From NCBI RefSeq assembly GCF_014779795.1, contig NZ_JACXZS010000008.1, positions 1-64,000 on the forward strand: a stretch of 64,000 nt of DNA, in the 5' to 3' direction. A program made the translations under genes and the position numbers. The notes under the pieces were generated by a model. The model saw nothing but the letters and a program-made list of their open reading frames with translations. It had not been told where the DNA came from and made no database searches. Shown one piece after another: positions 1-12,100 of this stretch (its first letter is position 1; each line of letters begins with the position of its first letter). Origin of the DNA: Microbacterium helvum (GTDB taxonomy: Bacteria > Actinomycetota > Actinomycetes > Actinomycetales > Microbacteriaceae).

Positions 1-43
1 GGCAGAAGGAGCCTAGGAAGCTGGCGCCGAACCCGAATATCCG

Positions 44-110
44 GTGGCGCTCAACCACGCGATCGCGTCGACGAGCAAGTGGCGCTCAACCGCAATACTC
101 GTGGCGCTCA
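44..110. repeat. Three short direct repeats, possible IS end
   Basis: The decamer GTGGCGCTCA occurs three times, at 44, 79 and 101, in the same orientation, and related AATATTC/GAATAT words lie between the copies. Clustered short repeats of this kind are typical of the ends of some insertion sequences such as IS21-type elements. No transposase for such an element is visible here, so the assignment is tentative. The repeats abut the broken IS256-type gene. Confidence 0.35.
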
Positions 111-184
111 GAGACGCGAATATTCACTCGAGCCCGAGGTAGCGGCCCCTTCGACCCATTAGTCGGTCTGCTGGGCCAGGACCC

Positions 185-733
185 GACCGCGTCGGGCAGG
201 TTCGCGGCCATCGTTTCGGCCGGGCCTTGTTGGGCGTCGGTGATGACCAGGCGGAACCCGCTTAGGCCGCGGGCAACGAGGCCGGCGAAGAACGAGCTCC
301 AGGCTGCTTCTGTCTCGGATGTCGCTACCCGCAGGCCGATGACTTCGCGGCGGCCGTCGGCGAACGCGCCGGTCGCGATCAGCACGACCGTGCTGATGAC
401 GCGGCCGCTTTCGCGAACCTACGGGGTCAGCGCGTCGGCGTTGACGAAGATGAACGGACCGGCGTCGTCGAGGGGGCGGGGCTGGTCGACGGGCTCGTCG
501 AGCTCCGCCACCATCCTCGAGACCTCCGGCTTGGATAGCGAGTGCATCCCGAGGATCTTGTCCAGCTTGTCCATCCGCCGGGTCGAGAGACCGGCGAGGT
601 AGCAGCCCGCGACGACGGTGATCATTGCGGTCTCAGCCGACTTGCGGCGATCCGGCAGCCACTCCAGGAAGTAGGTGCCATGCCGGAGCTTCGGGACCGC
701 CATCGATCGCGTATTCACCGATACGTCGAACAA
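185..733 (-). pseudogene. IS256-family (mutator-type) transposase remnant
   Basis: Reading on the minus strand from 733, the translation matches the central part of IS256/mutator-type transposases: an AVPKLR.GTYF segment, CYLAGLSTRRMDKL, SLSKPEVSRM and ADALTP. An in-frame TAG at 419-421 interrupts the gene. The same frame then resumes with VRESGRV, IATG.FADG, LRVATSE and VARGLSGFRLV. Homology stops near 185, before the WQRC.. region that follows in intact family members, and the first hundred or so residues are also missing because of an upstream in-frame stop. The gene is therefore truncated at both ends and carries a nonsense mutation. It is a dead relic, useful as a marker of past insertion at the edge of the glycan cluster. 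Confidence 0.8.
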
Positions 734-918
734 GGCGAATCAGAGTTCGACGCAGCGAGGCGGAGGCATCAAGTCGATGTCGCCCAGATGGTGAGTGAGG
801 GACCAACTTCAACGCGCAACACCGCCGGGATCCTCACGACACCGTCAAGAGCGACGAGTCGGAAGAAGTATGAATCGGGCCCTCGAGACCCGCCGAAGGG
901 GCCGATTCACCGCGGAAA

Positions 919-3900
919 CTAGCGTACGGGAACTGTCCGCGGCAGCAACCTTTCGCGGGCTGGAGACTCGCTACGATAGTCATCCCAAATCTGCTGGCTT
1001 AGCGACCTCAGCTGATCGATTGCCGCAGCACGCAGTTCCTCGACGCGGTCCATCGGCACAGCGGGCACGCCGCGCTCGACGATCTCAATGAGGCGCCGGT
1101 CATCGGGCGCAAGCACTAGGTCCTCGCGACCGATCGACTGCATGAAGGAGCGAGCCTTCGCGACAGGATTCACGCACACAGTCGGAACACCGTACATGGT
1201 TGCCACCAGAGTTGTATGCAGCTTCATGCTGAGGACAAGCGAGCACTCACCGAGCGCACGAGTAATGTCGCCTAGGTCCTCGCTATGGAATGTTTCTTTC
1301 CCATCGACCTCAAGCAGGCGAGAGTTTTCTAGATCCTTCTGTCCGTGATTCCCGACGCCGCCTATGATGTGGCGAACTCTCCACCCCTGCGCCAGCAGCA
1401 GGCGGGACACCTCTGCCATCAGGGCGTATTCTTTCGGATGTTTGATGTGGCGTGTCACTAGCCCAAGAATTGGTGCGCCTTCGGGGCGCGTGACAGGCGG
1501 GAGCGGAAGAGCGCAAACGAGGTCAGGATGCGTCGAAACCAGTCGACGACCGCGAATATGCTTCTTGATCCATTCCGCTGAGCGATCGTCCCGTGCCGAC
1601 ACCGAACGGATACTGCGATGACGGAGGAACTCTCGCCAGCGCCGTACCACACGCGGGTCGATGTCTGATCGATTGAGTTCCACTCCGATCCCCGCAACAT
1701 GGACGGGGCGACGAAGATACATTGGGTTAATGAAGTCGGGATTGATTCGCGGACGGTAAGGGCAGATGAGGTCTCCCCCGCCAATGACCACCGCGTCCAT
1801 CACATCGACTTGCTTTTGGCGGATATCGCCGAAATAGCGCGGCCTGTTGAGCCCCGTTAGGAGGGTAAGGTCTGACCATTGCCCTAGCCAATGCTCGTAG
1901 ACGCGTACGTACAGCTCGTCTCCATAATTACCGTGCGTAAACGACCCAGCCAGGCCGATCCTCGGTCGCAGTAGGCGCTTCAGCTCGGCGTCACTTTCGG
2001 CAATTGACTCTGGGGCGGGTGCGAATGGTGCTTTCTTGCGTTTCGTGAAAAAGGCACCTCGTCTTGCTCGGGCCGGCTGAGCTTCAGCCTCTCTGGTGTG
2101 ATGCTCGACTCGCTCCGCGCCTACTGGATGGCTGGCCAGGAGCGCCCCACCGTCGTCGTATCCGCTAGTTTGCCCGGCCATCGACCACATTGCGTGGAGA
2201 TGCAGCACCTTGTTCACAAACGTTTTGGCGTAAGAATGATGAAGGGCATACGTTGAACCGAGGTGGTCCCGAGCAAAACGGTACGCCGGAAGCATGAGAT
2301 CGTTTAGGCGCGGATCCTTCGCAAGCTCGCGCAGCGCTTGTACCGCGAGATCGATAAGCGAGACGGTATCCGTCGCAGCGCCACCGGTCTGGTCGCCACA
2401 CTCGGGGCACGCCACCCATCGGTGTTCCCTGCGGCGTTGATCGCGGGCCCGCCGGAGTTGGTCATTATCGGGTACGAGATCGGTTCGCGCCCGACCGTAG
2501 ACCGCCGAGTAGGCATCGTTGTACGCGGAGCTTCCATACGGGACTGCCGCGAGTTGCGGGTTCAGTCGATGTATTAGTTCGAGCTGAACTCGTGCGCCGG
2601 AGAGGACCTTGCCCGACATGAGGCGCAACCGGTGCAGTGATCTCGTGGGACCGGGTCCCACTCGTGCCGAGCCAAGGGCGGCTGGCATCGCGCCGCCGCC
2701 ATGGAACCGTGCCCGATAGAAGTTGAAGAGTTGGGACCCCTTCTCCGTAATATCGCCGGGCAGCTCGCCCCATATGCGAGCGATATCCGTGACGCCAGAT
2801 AGGGGCGCCGCCTTCAGGCTTGCCCGCCCTCGCCACTTGAACATCTGCTGGGCGAGTTCGACGCTCACTTCGTCGGGGTTGGGCACAGCCGGGGCAGCTA
2901 GTTGCCAACTCGACGTAGTGTAGTCCCGCGCAATGTTGTCCAACCCGGCACCGCCGGCGTAAACGATGTCGTCCGACCACTCGTGCGCATGACCGTGGCT
3001 CCGATGCCAGTATGTACCGAAAGTAGCTTCAATCTGTCGGCGCGCAATATGGCGCACCGTGCACGGGCCGATGGATGTTTCGGCATGTTGGCTGAACGGT
3101 ATACCAGTTGCCGCGGCAATGAGAGTGGCGATCTCTTCATCCTCGGCCGAGGGTGCCTGATCGGGGGCTTCGGTGTACAAGGATAGTTTTGCCACTGCTG
3201 TGGGCGGCCCTGCAAGGAACCCCGCCAGAATCAGTCTTGAGTCCAGGCCACCGGAAATGTCGCACCGGACTTGAGTGATGGTTGGGTCGTTCGCGATCGC
3301 CTGGCAGTTAGCGACTAGTTCTACGGCTGCAGCGTCCAGCAACTCGTTATATCGAGAAACCGTGAATCGTGCGGGATTGGCGATATCAGCGCCGAGCTGG
3401 CTCGTCTCGCGACGGCTCACACCATCCGGCGTTACTACGAGCACTGTGTCAGGCCGCAGGCTGGAGAAGCCGTTCAATTCGAGATCGTCCAACAAGGGTT
3501 GCTGGAACGGTTGCGTCAAGGATGTGAAGTCCGCGTCGATCGTTTTCAGGTTTAGTGACAGATGCTCGCCGCAAGCTCGTGCGATCCAGGTCGCCAGGAG
3601 GAAGCTCGAAGCTACAACGTGGAGGTTCTCGCTCACGTACTCGAACCATGAGGAAGTTCCTACGTAATCGCTGTGGAACTCAATTGTTCCATCGTCGGCA
3701 ATGACGGCGGCGAGAAAGTCGCCGCACTGAAGGGAAGTGAACCGTGAGTGATTCCCATCTCCCGGGCTCGAAGCCGACGACATTGGCTTCGCCGACAACG
3801 CGCGGGCCACCTCGCTGGAGCGCCGCAGCGTACCTTCATCGAACGCAATTCCCGAACCGATTGCCCACCCCCCGGTGTCCGGAAGATGCAGCGGCTTGGC

Positions 3901-4449
3901 ACTCGTGAACGCATACATTCCGGACTGGGCAATGGTGTGCGGGTCGACTGCGGTTCCTTCTCCGCTTGCGTTACCGCGGCCGTCCGAGAGCCTGAACACC
4001 GAGGCGCCCGCAGATCTTGCGAGTCCAGCCAGCGAGACGGGAGAGGTGAGTTCCCGGTCGTTGCTCCCGGTGAACCGAATGATAGCGATCGACTCGTAAG
4101 GACGATTCGCGGGATAGATCAGCGGCGTACCGATTGCGACCTCAACGTCGTGATCGTCTTCGACCCACGCTGCGAAATCTTCTCGATCCGCGGCGCTAGG
4201 AACGTACTGCCACTCGGTTCTTGCAGCGGCCTTACTGCCCTCCACATCGATGACAACGTGAAAGTCGCCACCGCCCTCCTGCAGGATCGCCACGTCCCAC
4301 TGGTATGAGGTCTCTTCCGTGGTCGGCGACTCATCCACCAAGGTGGTGTGACGCATGAGCCGGTATCGCAGCTTGGCAGCGGTAGGAACGTCGACGCATC
4401 GACAAGTGAGCGTCTCGTCGGCGGGATCGAAGACCAGCGTCGCGTACAT
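919..4449 (-). CDS. Asparagine synthase-like / polysaccharide pyruvyl transferase fusion
   Basis: A two-enzyme fusion of about 1176 residues. The first ~800 residues resemble asparagine synthase-type amidotransferases. There is a beta-rich N-terminal region in the place of the glutaminase domain, then an intact ATP-pyrophosphatase loop (SGGLDS, near residue 400) and a small CPEC motif near 680. A basic Pro/Ala-rich linker leads to a C-terminal polysaccharide pyruvyl transferase domain (GSFTHGNYGDE, IGGGD, SMKLHTT). The initiator is not followed by the nucleophile cysteine of class II glutaminases, so glutamine use is doubtful. By family, the protein could amidate a sugar or amino acid and add a pyruvate ketal to a glycan; that role is inferred. 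The ATG at 4449 is chosen. An in-frame TTG at 4473 would add 8 residues. It is divergent from glf, and its codon use is less GC3-rich than that of glf. Confidence 0.75.
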   Translation of the reverse strand: MYATLVFDPADETLTCRCVDVPTAAKLRYRLMRHTTLVDESPTTEETSYQWDVAILQEGGGDFHVVIDVEGSKAAARTEWQYVPSAADREDFAAWVEDDHDVEVAIGTPLIYPANRPYESIAIIRFTGSNDRELTSPVSLAGLARSAGASVFRLSDGRGNASGEGTAVDPHTIAQSGMYAFTSAKPLHLPDTGGWAIGSGIAFDEGTLRRSSEVARALSAKPMSSASSPGDGNHSRFTSLQCGDFLAAVIADDGTIEFHSDYVGTSSWFEYVSENLHVVASSFLLATWIARACGEHLSLNLKTIDADFTSLTQPFQQPLLDDLELNGFSSLRPDTVLVVTPDGVSRRETSQLGADIANPARFTVSRYNELLDAAAVELVANCQAIANDPTITQVRCDISGGLDSRLILAGFLAGPPTAVAKLSLYTEAPDQAPSAEDEEIATLIAAATGIPFSQHAETSIGPCTVRHIARRQIEATFGTYWHRSHGHAHEWSDDIVYAGGAGLDNIARDYTTSSWQLAAPAVPNPDEVSVELAQQMFKWRGRASLKAAPLSGVTDIARIWGELPGDITEKGSQLFNFYRARFHGGGAMPAALGSARVGPGPTRSLHRLRLMSGKVLSGARVQLELIHRLNPQLAAVPYGSSAYNDAYSAVYGRARTDLVPDNDQLRRARDQRRREHRWVACPECGDQTGGAATDTVSLIDLAVQALRELAKDPRLNDLMLPAYRFARDHLGSTYALHHSYAKTFVNKVLHLHAMWSMAGQTSGYDDGGALLASHPVGAERVEHHTREAEAQPARARRGAFFTKRKKAPFAPAPESIAESDAELKRLLRPRIGLAGSFTHGNYGDELYVRVYEHWLGQWSDLTLLTGLNRPRYFGDIRQKQVDVMDAVVIGGGDLICPYRPRINPDFINPMYLRRPVHVAGIGVELNRSDIDPRVVRRWREFLRHRSIRSVSARDDRSAEWIKKHIRGRRLVSTHPDLVCALPLPPVTRPEGAPILGLVTRHIKHPKEYALMAEVSRLLLAQGWRVRHIIGGVGNHGQKDLENSRLLEVDGKETFHSEDLGDITRALGECSLVLSMKLHTTLVATMYGVPTVCVNPVAKARSFMQSIGREDLVLAPDDRRLIEIVERGVPAVPMDRVEELRAAAIDQLRSLSQQIWDDYRSESPARERLLPRTVPVR

Positions 4450-6928
<2,479 letters not shown>

Positions 6929-6942
6929 GGACAGTCTTACTA

Positions 6943-8274
6943 TCAGCGGCGCGATCGGCCACGCACCGACATCATCGCTCGGAGGGCGATCTGTGCATCA
7001 ATGCCGCTGTCGAGGGCCTTCAGAGAGGCGATCGCATCGTCCGGAAGCACCGTGATCCGCTTCTGGGCGCCGTCGAACACCCCGTAGACCACTTCGCTGA
7101 GCATGTCGGTCACCTGCGGCGAGAATGTACGCCCGTCGACTTCGCGGGCCATCGCGACGTAGCTCAAGAAATAGCCTTTGGCGGACTTCTCGTCGTCGAG
7201 CGTCGTAATTGTGGAGCCGGGCCGGATACGGCGAGCATATACGTCTGACTTAATGTGAGCGGTGCGATCCGCGTCGAGTAGCAGCCTGAATGTGTACGGG
7301 TTGTCCTGGTGCACGATACCAGGGATAAACCGTGCACCGATCCGCCGCACGTAATCCGTCCGGGCGATATACATCCCCACATGAGGTCGATAGTCGCGGT
7401 GCCGTCTCATGTCGGCGATCATGTCGGCACCCGGTCGAGTCTCGCGGTATTCCCGTGTGCGCTGGTAGTAGGTGGAGTAGCGAGTCCAGGTCGCACTCGA
7501 CACGTCCCCGTCCCGGAACGCGAAGCAGTCGAACAGCAACACGTCGAGCCGCTTCTCGTCGGCCTCGCGGACCAGGGCCGCAAGCGTGTCGCCTGGCCAG
7601 AAGTCATCGCTGTCGAGATACACGAGATAGCGCCCTGTTGCCGCGTCGAGCCCAGCATTGCGACCCACGGATTGGCCCGAGTTCGGCTGGTCGATGATCG
7701 TCAGGCGTGGATCCTGGTCCGCGTATCGCTGGAGTACGCGTCCTGATCCATCTGTTGAACCGTCATTAACGCAGATCACCTCGAGGGTTATCGCAGTCTG
7801 GGCCAGCACGCTCGACAAACAGTCGTCCAGCCAAGGCTCCGAGTTATATATAGGCACGACAACCGTGACATCCGGCGTCGTCACGCGATCCGGTCCTGGT
7901 CGTGGGCCCGTTGAGCCGAAGTGCTGCGGGACTCTCAGAGCCGATGCGTCCGGAATCGGGGCTCTCGTCGACCGGGAGCGTCGCTCCGCCTTGAAGCGCG
8001 TCAGCGCGCGCCGTGCGTTCGTGAGCCTGCGCGGCAGCCAAGTGATCACTTGGCCTACGCGGTACGACACTGACCCCCGTATTTGTCGCAGCTGTCGTTG
8101 AGCAATGTCCCGCTCGGCTCGCAAGATGCGGAGCTCGTTATCGTGACCGTCCGGTACCTCGGCGGCGGCGGCGTTCGGGGTTCCGGATTCGTTGCTGGAC
8201 GTCGGTTCGGGACTGCTGGTCACTTTTACTCTTTTCGCCGGAACGGGCGTGCTGATCGATGCTATCGGGGCCAT
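6943..8274 (-). CDS. Glycosyltransferase family 2 protein
   Basis: A 443-residue GT-A enzyme. The first ~100 residues are a disordered stretch followed by a basic, probably helical or coiled segment (residues 44-98), which may hold it at the membrane or at a partner. The GT2 domain begins near residue 135 with TVVVPIYNSEPW, then CVNDGSTDGS, GRNAGLDAATG and the nucleotide-metal motif DSDD at 221-224. By family it transfers a sugar from an NDP-sugar to a growing glycan on the cytoplasmic side; the donor cannot be told from sequence. It is convergent with the pyruvyl transferase gene and divergent from the methyltransferase gene. No clear Shine-Dalgarno sequence precedes the ATG, and a perfect palindrome lies nine bases upstream of it. 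Confidence 0.88.
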   Translation of the reverse strand: MAPIASISTPVPAKRVKVTSSPEPTSSNESGTPNAAAAEVPDGHDNELRILRAERDIAQRQLRQIRGSVSYRVGQVITWLPRRLTNARRALTRFKAERRSRSTRAPIPDASALRVPQHFGSTGPRPGPDRVTTPDVTVVVPIYNSEPWLDDCLSSVLAQTAITLEVICVNDGSTDGSGRVLQRYADQDPRLTIIDQPNSGQSVGRNAGLDAATGRYLVYLDSDDFWPGDTLAALVREADEKRLDVLLFDCFAFRDGDVSSATWTRYSTYYQRTREYRETRPGADMIADMRRHRDYRPHVGMYIARTDYVRRIGARFIPGIVHQDNPYTFRLLLDADRTAHIKSDVYARRIRPGSTITTLDDEKSAKGYFLSYVAMAREVDGRTFSPQVTDMLSEVVYGVFDGAQKRITVLPDDAIASLKALDSGIDAQIALRAMMSVRGRSRR

Positions 8275-8282
8275 GAGTCCAA

Positions 8283-8303
8283 CACAGGATCACCGATCCT
8301 GTG
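8283..8303. promoter_or_regulatory. Perfect 9-bp inverted repeat between divergent genes
   Basis: CACAGGATC, a 3-base spacer ACC, then GATCCTGTG: two perfect 9-base arms. It sits nine bases before the ATG of the minus-strand GT2 gene and about 30 bases before the -10 box of the plus-strand methyltransferase gene. It could be an operator for a dimeric regulator or, in RNA from the minus strand, a hairpin close to the start codon. Confidence 0.4.
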
Positions 8304-8334
8304 AGGGCGGTCGCGCTCGGCGGCGTGCTTCTGT

Positions 8335-8340
8335 AGCGTG
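8335..8340 (+). promoter_or_regulatory. -10 box of a leaderless promoter (methyltransferase)
   Basis: TAGCGT lies exactly 7 bases before the ATG at 8347, and no Shine-Dalgarno sequence is present. This matches the TANNNT box of actinobacterial leaderless transcripts, in which transcription starts on the first base of the start codon. No good -35 box is seen. Confidence 0.45.
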
Positions 8341-8346
8341 AACACG

Positions 8347-9126
8347 ATGACCGAAGCCAGCGAGTCAGCGCGAATCGAGCCGAGACCGGCTGACAAAGAC
8401 GACATCCGTGCGCTCAGCGCGCGACTTGACGAGGCTACCCAGCAACTGACCCGAATCGGCGAGATGCTCCGCATCATCGATCGACGCACACTCGATATGC
8501 CCCGTGGACTGCTCACGGATATTCAAGCGCTTCAACAGCTGCTTCGGCGTTATGAGCCCGAGGCGACTTTGCCTCAGGTCTCAGGATGGGCTCTGAGCCC
8601 CCGCGGACTACTTACCATGGTCGATCTCATTGAATCCGCGGAAGCGCAACTCGTCGTGGAGTGCGGAAGCGGGACGTCGACTCTCTGGATCGCATATGCG
8701 CTTCGGGAACTCGGTCACGGCAAGGTCGTCGCCCTCGAGCACCTGCCAGAGTACGCGATGCGCACCCAGGCTGTAATCGATGACCATGGCCTTGGCTGGT
8801 TTGCTGACGTGCGTCTCGCACCGCTCAGAAAACGATCGACCGATCGAGGCGACTATCTCTGGTACGACTTCGAGCCGCGTTCTCTCCATGCGGCCATCGA
8901 CGTGCTGCTCGTTGACGGCCCGCCACAAGATACAGGGCGGCATGCCCGCTACCCGGCGCTCCCGCTGTTGCGTGACCGACTCGCCCCCGGAGCGAGGATT
9001 CTCTGCGACGACACGAACCGGCGTGATGAGAAGGAGATGATCGATTACTGGCTCGAGGACGAGCCTCGCCTGGCTCGGCAGTCGTCACCGGCGCCGGACC
9101 TTGAAGTGCTAATGCTTCGCGCCTGA
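8347..9126 (+). CDS. Class I SAM-dependent methyltransferase-like protein
   Basis: About 259 residues. An N-terminal helical, possibly coiled segment (residues ~10-60) precedes a Rossmann-type methyltransferase domain. The glycine-rich SAM-binding motif is LVVECGSGTSTLW, followed by VVALEHLPEYA for the acidic end of the second strand, IDVLLVDGPP and a C-terminal ARILCDDTN. These fit class I methyltransferases found in polysaccharide clusters, where they may methylate a sugar or cap a chain; the substrate is unknown. The ATG at 8347 is preferred over a GTG at 8338 because the upstream GTG lies within the -10 box of an apparent leaderless promoter. It is divergent from the GT2 gene and followed by the large multi-GT gene on the same strand. 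Confidence 0.8.
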   Translation: MTEASESARIEPRPADKDDIRALSARLDEATQQLTRIGEMLRIIDRRTLDMPRGLLTDIQALQQLLRRYEPEATLPQVSGWALSPRGLLTMVDLIESAEAQLVVECGSGTSTLWIAYALRELGHGKVVALEHLPEYAMRTQAVIDDHGLGWFADVRLAPLRKRSTDRGDYLWYDFEPRSLHAAIDVLLVDGPPQDTGRHARYPALPLLRDRLAPGARILCDDTNRRDEKEMIDYWLEDEPRLARQSSPAPDLEVLMLRA

Positions 9127-9169
9127 CGCTGGGGCGCGGGTTCCGTCAAGTGGCGAGTTGAGCATCAAG

Positions 9170-9175
9170 TAGGCT
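9170..9175 (+). promoter_or_regulatory. -10 box of a leaderless promoter (triple-GT gene)
   Basis: TAGGCT lies exactly 7 bases before the GTG start at 9183 and no Shine-Dalgarno sequence intervenes, the pattern expected for a leaderless transcript. No clear -35 box. Confidence 0.45.
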
Positions 9176-9182
9176 CTACGCT

Positions 9183-12100
9183 GTGATTCTCCCCGTCGAT
9201 AACTTGCCCGGTCAGGCATGGCATTCCAACGATCTCCTGATCCGGATCGCTCAGGGCGAGCAGGTCGGGGGAGAGGAGGGTCGGCACCGAGGAGCGCGAC
9301 CTAATCCTCCCCTTGCCACTGCCGATCTGAAGTTCGGGGTCGCTTCGCTCGAACTGGTCGCGGGAGACCCGGACGTCCACGAAGCCCTTTCAACCGTCCG
9401 TTCGACGGCGTTCACAGACCGTGACCTCACAGCGTACGGGGTGCGGGTTGAGTCGATGTGGGTGCTCGACGTGCTCGTCGGGCGGCACACCGGTTACGCG
9501 TATGACTGGTCGTCCTTCCGTGCTGAGGTGCTCGAAAGCACATGTCCTCGCCCGGAACCATCGGCTCCAGTCGACGGCATTCCTCTGAACACGCTGCTCG
9601 CGATCCTTGAGATTGTCCATACGCACGGCTTTGACGAACCGATTGAGCACGCCCTGTTGACGCTGGTCTTTGACCGCGTGGTGTCGGGTGCTGCACTGCC
9701 GCAGGAATCCCGTGAACGCTTCCTTGGATGGCTAGTCCAGGCCGGCATGAGCACACAGGCACGAGAAGTGCTCCGCCGGTCGAAGGACTCGACATGGGCG
9801 AGCCTCGCCTTCGCAGCCGAACTCGAGCATCCGCGGTTCGGCGGAACGTTTGCGGCGATGCTGCGACGACTCAACGAGCCCTATCGACGGTTCGGGCTCG
9901 AGGAGATCTCGCTCGAGGGCGAGGGCGAGACACCTTCCGCCCGGTTGTCGGCGCGCCCTCGCTCTCGCGCTGGGGCCGGCCCGCTGGTGACCGTGATCAT
10001 GACATGTTCGGATCCCGGTGCGGTGTTGCTCACATCGGTCTCGTCCCTCATCTCTCAGACCTACCAGGACTGGGAGCTCATTCTGATGGATGACGGGTCC
10101 CAGGTCGACTCACGGCCGCTACTCGAGCGGGTTGCGATGCTAGATCCGCGGATCCGCATCGTTCGCAACGAAACATCGGCGGGCTCATTCGTCCGTACTA
10201 ACGAAGCCCTCAATCTGGCTCGCGGTGTATTCGTCGCTATGCAAGGGGTGTCCGAGTGGTCGCACCCGCATCGTCTTGAGATTCAGGTCCGTGATCTACA
10301 AGCCAACCCGATGCGACTTGCGAACACCATCTTCGAGGCGCACATTACCGAGAACTTTGACCTGCTCGATGATCAAGGAGCGCGGCTGATCGCTTCCGAG
10401 CGGGCGCTCATGTTTCGACGCGAGCCAGTGCTCGCCGCAATCGGTTACTACGATTCGGTGCGATTCGGCGCTGATGTCGAATTCCGAGACCGTATTGAGT
10501 CTGTTACGCGACGGCCGGTACCGGGCTTGCTTCCTGGGGCACCGCTCCAGTTCGCGCTGTGTGAGACAGCGGATTCGCGAGACAGGTCGCGCGCAGGGAC
10601 AGCTGACGCGGCAGAGAGCGTAATCTATGCAAGCGCAACACGGTGGTTCCTCGAACGGGTCAAAGCGGGCGCGCAGGACCCGTACCTCGCCTTCCCCTTG
10701 TCAAGTCGACCGTTCCACGCGCCGAGTCGATGGCGTTCGATCGACGCCAGGTCGTCAGAGTACGACCTGATCGTTGTGTTGGACGGACGAGAGTCCAGCA
10801 TTCGAGAAGACTTTCACGCGATTGTCGTCGATGAACTTCGCACTGCAGCCGCTGCTGGATTGCGCGCCGCTATCCTGCAGTCGGACTCTCCCATCGGGCC
10901 CCAAGAAACGACGCACTTTCCTGCTGAACTGCAGGCGCTGATCGATGCTGACGTGATCACGCGAATCAGTGCGGCTGAGGCCGCTCGCGCCAGTACGGTC
11001 GTAGTGCGACACGCTGCAGCCGCTCAAGGACACCCCGAACGACGATTGCTCATCGAAACTGAGCGGGTGGTGATCGTCGAAGATCCCACCGCGGGCGATA
11101 TCCGAGGTCGGACGATTGCACGTCCCGATGTCGTTCGGACGGTCAAGGCATGGTTTGATGTCGCACCGACGTGGGAGCGTGCACTTCCGAGCTTGCCTTT
11201 TCCAGCCTTGACTTCGGTGGTGTTGCGGGATGGGCGAGTGCGACTGACCTTCGCGACAGGTGTGCCGACTATGGTCACTGCCGTTCGTCTGACGAACGAG
11301 TCTGCGACCCTGGAACTGGTGCCGGAGGTGAAGGGGAACGAATCTGTCACCTGCAGCGCCGATGGCGACGTCGTGTCGGGGGAAGACTGGGCAGTCGAAG
11401 TGGATTACAGCGCGGGCGGGGGCCGCATGGTCACCCGGCGCTGCCCTGCCACGTCCCAGACGGTGATTTGGAATAGCACGGATCTGCTCGCAGTCAGGAC
11501 TGAGCAAGGCTCGCTGAGGTTCTTGGCGGCAACGTCGGCGGCAGGCGTGCTGACCAGTCGCGAGTTTATCGCGGAATACACCACTGCGGCGGTTTCTGCG
11601 GCGCGTATCGTGGGCTCTCGGATCGAGATCGAAGCATCAGGCGGCAGCGCATCGGCCATCGTAGGGCTCTACGCGCTGCGCGAAGTCGATGGCGCGGTGA
11701 TCCGTCGCAGAGACTTCACCCGTGCGACGTCACCGACCGGTCAGACGACGTGGACGCGGCCGCTTGCGAAGTTCGCTGAGGCGAAATGGGAGATCTTCGG
11801 AAGCTTCCGCACGCCGCTGGGGTTCGCGGAGTTTCCCTTGACGCTCGATAGTTCTATGAAGATGGAGTCATCGGACACCTGGCAGCCACAGGTTCTCGTG
11901 CGCAATAGGTTGATTATTGATTCACCTCAAGCAAGCAGATTCCGACGCGCCGTGAGCCGAGTTACGCGTTCGGCGGATTCGGTCGTCGGCGCGCGTGCTC
12001 GGCATCTGATGCGATTGAGCGATGGTGAGAACCGGGCGCGTTCTCACAGCGCTACGGCGGGGGACTACCATTTTGATGCTTCGCACTCCGTGGCACGGGT

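Noticed and set aside
386..421. A frameshift between two transposase fragments
   Set aside because: The two fragments are in the same frame; one TAG codon at 419-421 separates them, so it is a nonsense mutation.
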